Made by a program: the position numbers and the translations under genes. The notes below the pieces were generated by a model. The model saw only the letters and a program-made list of their open reading frames with translations. It made no database searches and was not told where the DNA came from. Below, piece by piece: positions 1 through 7,585 of a stretch of DNA of 33,218 nucleotides (the stretch's first letter is position 1; the number at the start of each line of letters is the position of its first letter). The stretch is taken from assembly GCA_020722245.1 (NCBI GenBank), contig DYLE01000002.1:1-33218 (forward strand). Reading direction: 5' to 3'. The DNA is from Desulfonema limicola. Lineage in GTDB: Bacteria > Desulfobacterota > Desulfobacteria > Desulfobacterales > Desulfosalsimonadaceae.

Positions 1-109
1 GGTTTATTTTATTAAATGATTGATATTATTGATAAGTTAACCGGACAGCAATGATCTCCCGGATGAAGGTGAAAAAGGTCGGACATTAACTCAGGACGCT
101 CTGTATCTG

Positions 110-691
110 TTGATGATGGTTCTGATTCTCATATTTGCCTCATTTGTTAAACCCGGCCCGGATGAAGCCGCTGTGTGGAAATTCATTTTCTCCGTCAAGT
201 GGTATGTAACCATCGGATTGCTGATCGTGCTGGCCTGGATGCTCAAATCCTGGTTTCAAAAAGACGAACTCACATCCTGGGTGGATGCTACCTGGGGTTT
301 TATGAAACAGATATTCCCCCTGCTGGCCATCGGTGTGATCGCCGCCGGATTTCTTCTCAGACGGCCCGGCCATCAAGCCCTGATCCCTGAAAAATATATC
401 GCCATGCTGGTGGGCGGAAATTCCCTGTGGGCCAACCTGTTTGCGTCGGTTGCCGGCGCGCTGATGTATTTTGCCACGTTGACCGAAGTGCCCATCCTTC
501 AGGGACTGATCGGCTCGGGAATGGGGCAGGGGCCCGCCCTGGCCCTGCTGCTCGCCGGACCCGCCCTCTCCCTGCCCAACATGATCGTCCTCGGAGGGGT
601 GCTTGGCGTTAAAAAAACCGCTGTTTTTGTTGCCATCATTGTCATCCTGTCAACCATTGCCGGTATTGGATACGGTATGTTTGCCGGATAA
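110..691 (+). CDS. ArsP/DUF318-type permease, C-terminal half (N-terminally truncated)
   Basis: This encodes about 193 residues of a polytopic membrane protein. It matches the second half of DUF318/ArsP-type permeases: a TM pair after a KDEL-like linker, then ALMYFATLTEVPILQGL and ALALLLAGPALSLPNMIVL, and a final TM. Family members are usually about 300-400 residues with two related halves, so roughly half is missing. The frame stays open upstream to base 41 and still reads like protein, but is closed by stops at 38-40 and 17-19. The possible starts (TTG 110, ATG 113, ATG 116) have no ribosome site. It is therefore probably a truncated or broken gene. ArsP proteins export trivalent organoarsenicals. 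That role fits the downstream ars genes, but the substrate here is inferred. Confidence 0.65.
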   Translation: MMMVLILIFASFVKPGPDEAAVWKFIFSVKWYVTIGLLIVLAWMLKSWFQKDELTSWVDATWGFMKQIFPLLAIGVIAAGFLLRRPGHQALIPEKYIAMLVGGNSLWANLFASVAGALMYFATLTEVPILQGLIGSGMGQGPALALLLAGPALSLPNMIVLGGVLGVKKTAVFVAIIVILSTIAGIGYGMFAG

Positions 692-703
692 AGGAAAAAT
701 ATC

Positions 704-913
704 ATGCCTTATAACGTGAAACAAATCCGCATCGGCAAATTTGATTTCGGTATTGTCGGCCTGACAGACGCGATTGAATCTGTTGCCGGAAAACACAAAG
801 ACCTGACGGATGACCTTATCGCAGAAGCCCTGGTTCAAAAGCTTTCAAAGGATAATTACATCCCGTCCAATGTGAGAGACAATTATAAGCAGGCGTTTTT
901 GACGGAATATTAA
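704..913 (+). CDS. Small conserved hypothetical protein (69 aa)
   Basis: This is a soluble 69-residue protein without Cys, signal peptide or membrane segment. It starts 13 bases after the permease stop, with an AAAGGA site ahead of the ATG. The sequence has a short beta-like start (QIRIGKFDFGIVGL) followed by predicted helices rich in charged residues, including LTDDLIAEALVQKLS. I do not recognise a named domain. Its tight position between the permease and a thioredoxin-like gene suggests an accessory protein of the same operon. It is judged real from its ribosome site, codon use and operon spacing; its function is unknown. Confidence 0.7.
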   Translation: MPYNVKQIRIGKFDFGIVGLTDAIESVAGKHKDLTDDLIAEALVQKLSKDNYIPSNVRDNYKQAFLTEY

Positions 914-931
914 AAACATTTCAACCTGCCC

Positions 932-1204
932 ATGACGGTTTCCGATGACACGGATGAACTGGTCATTACCGTTGTCGGTCCCGGGCGCCCCCAGTGTGAA
1001 AAACTGAAAATGACGGTCATGATGGCGCTTTCCGAACTTTCCCTGCCGGCCCGGGTGGATCATGTCCGGAACCCGAAGGAAATCGGTCAAATGGGAATCT
1101 TTGGCACACCGGCGCTCTTGATTAACAAGGATGTCAAATGTGTCGGATCGACGCCGTCAAAATCCAAAATCATCGAATGGTTGATCCCATACCAAAAGGC
1201 ATAA
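932..1204 (+). CDS. Thioredoxin-like (redox-active disulfide family) protein lacking the first active-site Cys
   Basis: This 90-residue mini-thioredoxin has the family layout: a beta strand ending in VVGPGRPQCEK, a helix, then the cis-proline loop FGTPALLI near residue 67 and a C-terminal helix. Relatives, including the gene at 1652, have GPGCPKC. Here the first Cys is replaced by Arg (codon CGC), so only the resolving-position Cys remains, plus a second Cys in DVKCVG. It cannot make the usual CxxC disulfide. It may act as a monothiol carrier or metal(loid)-binding protein, which is inference. No strong ribosome site is seen before the ATG, and the start is placed by homology to the first beta strand. 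Confidence 0.75.
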   Translation: MTVSDDTDELVITVVGPGRPQCEKLKMTVMMALSELSLPARVDHVRNPKEIGQMGIFGTPALLINKDVKCVGSTPSKSKIIEWLIPYQKA

Positions 1205-1246
1205 TGCCGTTGGCCCTGGATTTGAATGAGCTGAAAGGCTATCCCC

Positions 1247-1636
1247 ATGAAACAGCTTGAAATTGAATGGCGTCATCTGGAGAAGGATGGAAGAACCTGC
1301 GATCGTTGCGGAGATACAGGATTAGAGTTACGCAGTGCTGTTTCAGCTCTCAAACATAGCCTTAACGAAGCGGGATGGGAGATTGTATTTAAGGAAACCT
1401 TTTTGACGGAAGAACAAATTCCCGATTCCAATATGATTCTTTTGAATGGCATACCCATTGAGGAAATTCTGCCGCAGGCCAAAAAATCGGAAAGCTGTTG
1501 CGTTTCATGCAAAGATTTGCTCGGCACATCCATCCTGTGCCGAGCTATTGAACGTGAAGGCATAATTTATGAGACAATCCCCTCCGCCATGATACGGGAG
1601 GCGGTGAAGCGATATATCGATCATCATCAATCATAA
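1247..1636 (+). CDS. DUF2703 domain protein
   Basis: This 129-residue cytoplasmic protein matches DUF2703 along its whole length. It opens with LEIEWRHLEKDGRTCDRCGDTG, in which Cys18 and Cys21 form a CxxC. The middle has IPDSNMILLNGIPIEEIL, followed by the Cys cluster SESCCVSCKDLLG and a further Cys in ILCRAIE. DUF2703 genes are often found beside thioredoxin-like and arsenic-resistance genes in anaerobes, but I know of no established biochemical role. The many paired Cys suggest thiol chemistry or metal(loid) binding. It ends 15 bases before the next gene, probably in the same transcript. Confidence 0.85.
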   Translation: MKQLEIEWRHLEKDGRTCDRCGDTGLELRSAVSALKHSLNEAGWEIVFKETFLTEEQIPDSNMILLNGIPIEEILPQAKKSESCCVSCKDLLGTSILCRAIEREGIIYETIPSAMIREAVKRYIDHHQS

Positions 1637-1651
1637 AAAGGAGAACCTTAA

Positions 1652-1885
1652 ATGGATATCAAAGTATTGGGGCCAGGATGCCCGAAATGCAAACAAACCG
1701 AAAGTATTATCATGGACGCGCTGGCTGAAGCCGGTGTGGCCGCCAACGTGGAAAAAGTCACGGATGTGATGAAAATTGCGGGTTACGGCGTGTTCGGAAC
1801 ACCGGCTGTGGTGATTGACGGCGAAGTAAAGATTGTTGGGAAAATCCCCAAAAAGGAAGACGTGCTTTCCTGGATAAAAAAGTAA
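1652..1885 (+). CDS. Mini-thioredoxin (redox-active disulfide protein), CPKC active site
   Basis: This 77-residue thioredoxin-fold protein starts with a beta strand and GPGCPKCKQTE, so the CxxC is near residues 10-13. The cis-Pro loop FGTPAVVI is in the second half. It belongs to the small archaeal/bacterial TM0996/MTH895-like group. A clear AAAAGGAG site precedes the ATG. In arsEFG operons of other bacteria a small thioredoxin-like protein accompanies ArsF and ArsG, so this could be the matching partner here, or it could reduce the thioredoxin-coupled ArsC at 2884. Both roles are inferred from context. Confidence 0.9.
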   Translation: MDIKVLGPGCPKCKQTESIIMDALAEAGVAANVEKVTDVMKIAGYGVFGTPAVVIDGEVKIVGKIPKKEDVLSWIKK

Positions 1886-1900
1886 TAGACGGAGGCGGGT

Positions 1901-2338
1901 ATGACTGAAACATGTTGCGGCGGTGGAAGCAATGTAATGATTCTCTCCTGCTCGGGCGGCTCCAATGTCGGGCAGTTGTCCAATCAGGCGGCCGTTGAGC
2001 TGACACAGGAAGGATTCGGAAAAATGTTCTGCCTGGCCGGCATCGGCGGACAGCTTTCCGGTTTTGTACAATCCGCAAAGGATGTGCCAAAGCTGGTGGT
2101 CATTGACGGCTGCCGGATCGGCTGCGGCCGGGCGATTTTAAAGCAGGCCCATGTGCTGCTCTCCCATTACCTTGTGGTGACCGACGAGGGGATCGAAAAA
2201 AACGATGATGTTAACCTGAAACGGGCCGATATCGACCGGATCAAGGAGGCGGTCAGACGGAAGGTAAATCCGAATCTCGCCGGAGCTTTCGGGCTGCCTG
2301 CGGGCGGATGCACCTGCGGGGGAAGACCATGCTGCTGA
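1901..2338 (+). CDS. DGC-domain putative zinc-binding protein
   Basis: This 145-residue Cys-rich protein matches the DGC domain family. It has an N-terminal CCGGG segment, ILSCSGGSNVGQLSNQAA, MFCLAGIGG, and the name-giving Asp-Gly-Cys in VVIDGCRIGCGRAIL, followed by HYLVVTDEGI and a basic helix. The C-terminal tail is again Cys- and Gly-rich (GGCTCGGRPCC). The family is annotated as putative zinc-binding, and its biochemical role is not settled. It starts 15 bases after the thioredoxin stop with a GGAGGCGGG site, and its end overlaps the next start by 10 bases, which indicates translational coupling to the Fe-S protein. Confidence 0.88.
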   Translation: MTETCCGGGSNVMILSCSGGSNVGQLSNQAAVELTQEGFGKMFCLAGIGGQLSGFVQSAKDVPKLVVIDGCRIGCGRAILKQAHVLLSHYLVVTDEGIEKNDDVNLKRADIDRIKEAVRRKVNPNLAGAFGLPAGGCTCGGRPCC

Positions 2339-2850
2339 ACCGCTATACCAAAAAAATATTCCGGCCGGAGTGCAATCCGAGTTTTGAGAGCGTGCATTGC
2401 ATTGCGACCTTAGAGGATGACATCTCCGCGGTTTTGCCGTATCTGAACGCTGAACTGGGCGGGACCCAGTATTACAAAGACCCACCGATGGTCATGTTTC
2501 ACACCTACGGCAAAATCATCAAAGTTTCCGGCCGGGAGATCGCAGTAAATGCGCTTAAGGATGAGGCAGAAGCGGACAAAATAATCGAATGGCTGAAAAA
2601 CGAGATCAACCGGGTATGGGAAAACCGGGAAACCATCACCCCCTGCTATACGGGTAAGGTGAAGCCCAAATTATTTGAGATCCTGAAGCTGCTTCCGAAA
2701 ACCAACTGCAAAAAATGCGGGCTTCCCACCTGCATGGTGTTTGCGGCCCAGGTGATGGAAGGCGGACGCGGAATTGAAGATTGCCCGGACGTGACCGAAG
2801 AGAACCGGGAAAAACTGGCCGCCTATCTGTCCAAATTTGAATTTGAGTAG
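2329..2850 (+). CDS. 4Fe-4S cluster protein (PF04060-type FeS domain)
   Basis: This 173-residue protein has an N-terminal domain of unknown function (residues 1-105) and a C-terminal four-Cys motif at Cys127, Cys130, Cys135 and Cys152 (TNCKKCGLPTCMVFA, then IEDCP). The spacing is that of the FeS domain also found in corrinoid Fe-S proteins and RnfB-type electron carriers. I chose ATG 2329 because GGGGGAAG lies directly upstream. An in-frame ATG at 2308 has no such site and lies deeper in the preceding gene. The 10-base overlap with the DGC gene suggests the two proteins are made together. An electron-transfer role for the operon is inferred. Confidence 0.85.
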   Translation: MLLNRYTKKIFRPECNPSFESVHCIATLEDDISAVLPYLNAELGGTQYYKDPPMVMFHTYGKIIKVSGREIAVNALKDEAEADKIIEWLKNEINRVWENRETITPCYTGKVKPKLFEILKLLPKTNCKKCGLPTCMVFAAQVMEGGRGIEDCPDVTEENREKLAAYLSKFEFE

Positions 2851-2883
2851 ATCTCGAGTAGTAAAATCGAAGGGATGCCAATT

Positions 2884-3318
2884 ATGACCCGAAAATTAAA
2901 AATTTTGTTTTTATGCACCGGCAATTCCTGCCGCAGCCAGATGGCCGAAGGATGGGCCATGCATTTGAAATCCGATCAAATTGACGTAAGTTCCGCGGGC
3001 ATTGAAAAGCACGGGTTGAACCCGCTTGCGGTCCGGGCCATGGCGGAAGCCGGTGCAGACATATCGGCCCACCAATCCAAAACCGTGGATGAACTGCCGG
3101 ACCTGTCTTTTGATTATGTGATCACGGTCTGCGACCATGCCCATGAATCCTGCCCGTTGTTTCCGGGAAAGGCCGTGGTGGTCCATGCGGGATTTGATGA
3201 TCCGCCCCGGCTGGCCGCGGCTGCAAAAAACGATGAGGAGGCCATGATCCATTACCGTCGGGTGCGGGATGAAATCCGAAATTTTGTGCAGCAGTTGCCC
3301 CGTGCACTCAAAAAATAA
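2884..3318 (+). CDS. arsC: Arsenate reductase, thioredoxin-coupled LMW-PTP family
   Basis: This 144-residue protein reduces arsenate to arsenite in the cytoplasm. The phosphatase loop is CTGNSCRS, with the nucleophile at Cys11 and Arg17. The two relay cysteines are Cys83 and Cys90 in VCDHAHESCP. This triad and spacing match the thioredoxin-coupled ArsC class (Cys10/82/89 in Staphylococcus aureus), not the glutaredoxin class. The FDDPP segment carries the general-acid Asp. I place the start at ATG 2884, which has GAAGGG nine bases upstream; an ATG at 2875 adds three residues but sits directly on that site. The Acr3 gene follows after 12 bases. The nearby mini-thioredoxin is a likely reductant (inference). 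Confidence 0.95.
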   Translation: MTRKLKILFLCTGNSCRSQMAEGWAMHLKSDQIDVSSAGIEKHGLNPLAVRAMAEAGADISAHQSKTVDELPDLSFDYVITVCDHAHESCPLFPGKAVVVHAGFDDPPRLAAAAKNDEEAMIHYRRVRDEIRNFVQQLPRALKK

Positions 3319-3330
3319 AGGAGGCCCTGA

Positions 3331-4425
3331 ATGACGGAATCCACCATTAAAAGATTATCGTTTCTGGATCGGTATCTTACCCTCTGGATTTTTCTGGCCA
3401 TGTTCATTGGTGTGGGCAGCGGGTATTTTCTGCCGGATGTAAAAAATTTTATCAACCGTTTCACCATGGGCACCACCAATATCCCCATTGCCATCGGCCT
3501 GATTCTGATGATGTATCCGCCCCTGGCCAAGGTGAAATACGAAAAGCTACGATTTGTATTCAGGGATGTCAAAGTGCTCAGCCTTTCTCTGGTGCAGAAC
3601 TGGATCATCGGACCGATTCTGATGTTTGTGCTGGCAGTGACCCTTTTGTCCGGATATCCGGAATACATGGTGGGGTTGATTCTCATCGGCCTGGCCCGGT
3701 GTATCGCCATGGTGATTGTATGGAACGACCTGGCCCACGGGGATACGGAATACTGCGCCGGTCTGGTGGCGTTTAACTCCATTTTTCAGGTGCTGTTTTT
3801 TTCGGTTTACGCCTATGTATTTATCACCATTTTGCCTCAGTGGATGGGACTGGAAGGCATGGTGGTGGATATTACCATCGGTCAGATTGCCGAAAGCGTT
3901 TTCATCTACCTGGGCATCCCGTTTATTGCGGGTCTTCTGTCTCGCGTGATCGGTTTGAAAAGCGTGGGCGCGGAACGTTATGAAAAAGGATTTATTCCCA
4001 AAATCAGCCCCATTACGTTGATTGCCTTGCTGTTTACCATCCTGGTCATGTTTTCCCTCAAAGGAGACTATATCATTCAACTGCCCCTGCATGTGGTTCA
4101 GGTTGCCATCCCGCTCCTGATTTATTTTGTGCTGATGTTTTTCGTCTCCTTCTGGTTATCCAAAAAAGTCGGGGCCACCTATGAGCAGACCACCACGCTG
4201 TCGTTTACCGCCGCATCCAACAATTTTGAACTGGCCATCGCCGTTTCGGTTGCGGTTTTCGGCATTAATTCCGGGCAGGCGTTTGCTGCGGTGATTGGGC
4301 CCCTGGTAGAGGTGCCGGCGCTGATCATGCTGGTCAACGTGGCCTTGTGGATGAAGCCCAGGTATTTCCCCTATGCGCTCAATACGCCCAGCGGGGTATG
4401 CCACGTCACCTGCAGGCCCCAGTAA
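3331..4425 (+). CDS. acr3: Arsenite efflux transporter, ACR3 family
   Basis: This 364-residue inner-membrane protein of about ten TM segments has the ACR3 signatures. These include LDRYLTLWIFLAMFIGVGSG at the N-terminus, GLARCIAMVIVWN with the conserved arsenite-translocating Cys124, and TLSFTAASNNFELAIAV and AAVIGPLVEVPALI near the C-terminus. It exports the arsenite made by ArsC using the proton-motive force. The ribosome site AAGGAGG precedes the ATG. It overlaps nothing, and the next gene starts 8 bases after its stop. The length is typical of the family. Confidence 0.96.
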   Translation: MTESTIKRLSFLDRYLTLWIFLAMFIGVGSGYFLPDVKNFINRFTMGTTNIPIAIGLILMMYPPLAKVKYEKLRFVFRDVKVLSLSLVQNWIIGPILMFVLAVTLLSGYPEYMVGLILIGLARCIAMVIVWNDLAHGDTEYCAGLVAFNSIFQVLFFSVYAYVFITILPQWMGLEGMVVDITIGQIAESVFIYLGIPFIAGLLSRVIGLKSVGAERYEKGFIPKISPITLIALLFTILVMFSLKGDYIIQLPLHVVQVAIPLLIYFVLMFFVSFWLSKKVGATYEQTTTLSFTAASNNFELAIAVSVAVFGINSGQAFAAVIGPLVEVPALIMLVNVALWMKPRYFPYALNTPSGVCHVTCRPQ

Positions 4426-4433
4426 GGAAAAAA

Positions 4434-5789
4434 ATGATGCGGATTGTGGTTATCGGCGGATCGGACGCGGGGATCAGCGCGGGACTTCGGGCTAAGGAAA
4501 TCGATTCGACAGCGGAAGTGACCGTGCTGGTAAAAGACAAATACCCGAATTTTAGCATCTGCGGGCTTCCGTTTTTTATCGGCGGCGAGGTGGAGGATTG
4601 GCCCCGTCTGGCCCACCGCACCTATGATGATTTGCAGGAGGCCGGGCTTCGAGTGCTGATCCATCATGAAGCGATAAAAATAAACCCAGAGGCCCGCACG
4701 GTTTTTGCGAGAGGCCCATCCGGATCGGCCTTTGAATTTCCATACGATCGACTGATCCTTGCCGCGGGCGCGGTGTCGGCCCGGCCCCCGATTCCCGGCT
4801 GTGATCTGCCCGGGGTGTTTTTCATGCGGTTTATGGAGGACGGTTTGGCTGTTTTGGATTTTTTGGAAAAATTGAATCCCAAGCGCGCCGCCGTCATCGG
4901 CAGCGGGTATATCGGCATGGAAATGGCCGAAGCCCTGCATCGGCGGGGCATGGCCGTGACCCTGCTGGAAATGGCGGATGCCGTCATGCCGTCTTTTGAC
5001 CACCAAATGGGCGCGCTGATACAAAAAGCCCTGGCGGAGCGGGGAATCCGGGTAAAAACCGGCGTCAAAATCACGGCAATCGAAAAGCAGGCGGATCGGC
5101 TGATGGTCCGGGCCGGTGATGAAATGGTTGCCGAAGCGGAGTTTATCCTTGTTGCGGCGGGCGCAAAACCGTGCGTGGAACTGGCGGTGAAAGCAGGCAT
5201 CCCCTTGGGAAAAACCGGGGCTGTCGCGGTCAATGAAAAAATGGAGACGGGCCTGCCGGGCGTCTATGCGGCCGGGGACTGCGCGGAAACCCTGCACCGC
5301 TTGACCGGGAAATATGTCTATATGCCGTTGGGAACCACATCCCACAAGCAGGGCCGCATCGCCGGCGAGAACGCAGCCGGTGGAAGTGTGGTTTTCAAGG
5401 GCGTGGCGGGTACCCAATCCTTGAAAGTTTTTGATCGGATAGTAGCCCGGACCGGGTTTCGGGACGTGGAGGCGGTGGCCCACGGGTTTGACCCGTTGAC
5501 CATCGCGCTTGAAACGCCGGATCACAAATCCTACTATCCCGGATCATCCCCCATGCATATCCGTCTGACCGGGGAGCGCAAGACCGGCCAACTGCTGGGA
5601 GCTCAGATCATCGGGCGTCATGGCGCGGAAATATCCAAGCGCATCGACGTTGTGGCAGCCGCTCTGTATTCCGGCCGGACAGTTTCGGATCTGATAAATT
5701 TTGATCTGTCGTATACGCCGCCGCTCTCTTCTCCCTGGGACCCCTTGCAGATGGCGGCTTTTGAATGGTGTAAGCAGTTAAACAATTAA
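4434..5789 (+). CDS. CoA-disulfide reductase/NADH oxidase-like FAD-dependent pyridine nucleotide-disulfide oxidoreductase
   Basis: This 451-residue flavoprotein has an N-terminal FAD dinucleotide fold (VVIGGSDAGISAG, residues 5-17) and a single redox Cys at residue 43 in NFSICGLPFF, the hallmark of CoA-disulfide reductases, NADH oxidases and persulfide reductases. A second Rossmann fold for NAD(P)H follows (AAVIGSGYIGMEMAEAL). The FAD-binding GVYAAGDCAE segment and a C-terminal dimerisation domain complete it. There is no rhodanese extension. I chose ATG 4434 because AAGGA lies just upstream, at the end of acr3. In this operon it could regenerate low-molecular-weight thiols or reduce persulfides or arsenical-thiol adducts. 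The exact substrate cannot be read from the sequence. Confidence 0.9.
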   Translation: MMRIVVIGGSDAGISAGLRAKEIDSTAEVTVLVKDKYPNFSICGLPFFIGGEVEDWPRLAHRTYDDLQEAGLRVLIHHEAIKINPEARTVFARGPSGSAFEFPYDRLILAAGAVSARPPIPGCDLPGVFFMRFMEDGLAVLDFLEKLNPKRAAVIGSGYIGMEMAEALHRRGMAVTLLEMADAVMPSFDHQMGALIQKALAERGIRVKTGVKITAIEKQADRLMVRAGDEMVAEAEFILVAAGAKPCVELAVKAGIPLGKTGAVAVNEKMETGLPGVYAAGDCAETLHRLTGKYVYMPLGTTSHKQGRIAGENAAGGSVVFKGVAGTQSLKVFDRIVARTGFRDVEAVAHGFDPLTIALETPDHKSYYPGSSPMHIRLTGERKTGQLLGAQIIGRHGAEISKRIDVVAAALYSGRTVSDLINFDLSYTPPLSSPWDPLQMAAFEWCKQLNN

Positions 5790-5825
5790 ACGAGTGACTC
5801 ACAGCAGTTGTTAAGGAGATTTTTT

Positions 5826-6287
5826 ATGCACCCTCTTTGGAAAAAAGCGTCTGTCTTCATCTGGCTTATGGTTTTCAGTTTCGCATTTCCCCTTCAAAGT
5901 GTTTTCGGGGATGATGCGGCCGATGGCTCGGCCACACAAATTCAAAAACCGTCTCATTATCTTGTCGTCACGTATTTTCACACCTCGTTTCGCTGCCCCT
6001 CCTGCTACAGGATCGAGAAATATTCCAAAGACGCCATTCACTTCAATTTCGAAGACGAACTGAAATCCGGGAAAATCGTCTGGCGGGTCATTAACGTGGA
6101 AGAACCTCCCAACAGACATTTTATCAAGGATTACAGGCTCTATTCCAAACATCTGATTGTCTCGGAAGTCCAGGACGGAAAAGAACTGCGGTGGAAGGAT
6201 CTCAAGGAGGTCTGGGTGAAGGTCAGGGATGAGGCGCAATTCAACGATTATGTCAAAACCGAAATCAGCGACTGGCTGAAGGAGTAA
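5826..6287 (+). CDS. arsF: ArsF-family protein (nitroaromatic arsenical reduction), secreted thioredoxin-like
   Basis: This 153-residue protein has an N-terminal signal peptide (hydrophobic residues 8-27 and a likely cut before GDD) and a periplasmic thioredoxin-like domain with Cys57 and Cys60 in SFRCPSCYRIE. It matches the ArsF family, described as part of a system that reduces nitroaromatic arsenicals such as nitarsone. ATG 5826 follows an AAGGAG site; a TTG at 5808 would swallow that site and is rejected. It ends two bases before arsG, which supports the pairing. The assignment rests on the domain shape plus the adjacent ArsG-type permease. Confidence 0.8.
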   Translation: MHPLWKKASVFIWLMVFSFAFPLQSVFGDDAADGSATQIQKPSHYLVVTYFHTSFRCPSCYRIEKYSKDAIHFNFEDELKSGKIVWRVINVEEPPNRHFIKDYRLYSKHLIVSEVQDGKELRWKDLKEVWVKVRDEAQFNDYVKTEISDWLKE

Positions 6288-6289
6288 TC

Positions 6290-6985
6290 ATGGAATTCGG
6301 AATCACGCAAATGTCATCCGTCATCTGGCTGGGGATCCTCACCTCCATCAGCCCCTGCCCCCTGGCCACCAATATCGCGGCCACCACCTATATCGGCAGG
6401 CAGATCAATTCGCCTTTTGCGACGGTCTGGGCCGCGGTCGCCTATACCCTCGGCCGCACGGCGACCTATGTATTGATCGCCTCCGCCGTCATCGCCGGGG
6501 TTTTTTCCATTCCCGGGGTTTCCATGTTTCTCCAGACCCACATGAATAAAATCCTGGGGCCGGTTCTCCTGGTCACGGGATTGTTTATCCTGGAACTGGT
6601 GCCGCTGAAACTGCCGGCCGTGAGTTTAAACGCGAACCTGATCAAACGGCTGGGCGACAGCGGCATGCCGGGTGCGGTGGCCCTGGGGTTTTTATTCGCC
6701 CTGGGATTTTGCCCGGTATCCGCGGCCCTGTTTTTTGGCGGCGTCATCCCCTTGTCTCTGGAATTGGAGTCCCGTTTTTTTCTGCCCCTGCTTTATGGAT
6801 TCGGGACCGCCGCGCCGGTGATCGGGTTTGCGGTGATCATCGCCTGGAGCGCCCGCACCGCCGGGCTGTTTTTCAACCGTCTGGCCGTGCTCGAACGCTG
6901 GTTCCGGCGCATCACCGGGGTGATGTTTGTGCTGGTGGGGGGGTATTTCTGTTTAAAGTATCTTTTCGGAATCATCAATTTTTGA
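6290..6985 (+). CDS. arsG: ArsG-family aromatic arsenical efflux permease (CcdA/DsbD-like)
   Basis: This 231-residue inner-membrane protein of six to seven TM segments resembles CcdA/DsbD. It has paired intramembrane Cys in SPCPLATN (Cys23) and GFCPVSAALFFGG (Cys141), and a duplicated three-helix layout. The ArsG branch of this fold is described as exporting trivalent aminoaromatic arsenicals. A CcdA-like electron conduit that reduces the CxxC of ArsF is an equally reasonable reading, and both could be true. The gene starts two bases after the arsF stop with GAAGGAG overlapping that stop, so the two are translationally coupled. Confidence 0.8.
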   Translation: MEFGITQMSSVIWLGILTSISPCPLATNIAATTYIGRQINSPFATVWAAVAYTLGRTATYVLIASAVIAGVFSIPGVSMFLQTHMNKILGPVLLVTGLFILELVPLKLPAVSLNANLIKRLGDSGMPGAVALGFLFALGFCPVSAALFFGGVIPLSLELESRFFLPLLYGFGTAAPVIGFAVIIAWSARTAGLFFNRLAVLERWFRRITGVMFVLVGGYFCLKYLFGIINF

Positions 6986-7024
6986 GGAAAACCGTTTTTA
7001 AAAAAACAACAAGGAGACCTCGAC

Positions 7025-7513
7025 ATGGTCCCCAATATCAAAAAAATTTTGTATCTGACCGATCTTTCGGAGAACTCGCGGAAAGCGCTGATCTATGCGG
7101 CCAGTCTTGCCGATGTCTATGGCGCGGCCATCACGGCATTGCATGTTTTTGAAATCCAATCGCCAAACGCGGCGCTGATCGCTTCAGCCTATCTTGGCTA
7201 TGGGAGTATGGATGAATTCAAAACGAAAAGAGAAGCGGATATCGCTCATGAAATAAAAAACCGCATTGCACACACATGCGATGAAATCGGCTGCAAATTC
7301 CCGGCCTGCCGGTTTCGCGTTGATCAAATCCTGGTTGAGACCGGGAGGGCGAACGACATCATTTTACAACACGTCAAAAAAATGGATTTTGACATCATCG
7401 TCATGGGGAATAAACGCGGCATCAAGGAAGCGATACTGGGCGGGACGGCCCAGAAAGTCATGCGCGCTTGCCGGAAACCGGTTCTGGTGGTGCCATTGGA
7501 CCAAAACCTATGA
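7025..7513 (+). CDS. Universal stress protein, UspA family
   Basis: This 162-residue cytoplasmic protein has the Usp alpha/beta fold. It has an N-terminal ILYLTDLSENSRKAL strand-helix and the C-terminal nucleotide-loop region DIIVMGNKRGIKEAILGGTAQKVM ending in KPVLVVPL. The glycine-rich loop suggests ATP binding, though the spacing is not the textbook Gly-x2-Gly-x9-Gly form. An AAGGAG site lies before the ATG. It follows arsG by 39 bases and may be the last gene of the arsenic operon. The role is inferred as a general stress response. Confidence 0.9.
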   Translation: MVPNIKKILYLTDLSENSRKALIYAASLADVYGAAITALHVFEIQSPNAALIASAYLGYGSMDEFKTKREADIAHEIKNRIAHTCDEIGCKFPACRFRVDQILVETGRANDIILQHVKKMDFDIIVMGNKRGIKEAILGGTAQKVMRACRKPVLVVPLDQNL

Positions 7514-7585
7514 TTTTGACAAGCATATCTTGCAGACAGATGAGGGGTGGCCTTCAATCTTTAAACACCCCATGAAAGATAAAAA

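Noticed and set aside
4371..5525. Long open frame (384 codons) on the minus strand
   Set aside because: It lies fully antisense to the clearly identified flavoprotein and has low-complexity His/Arg/Gly content with no recognisable domain.
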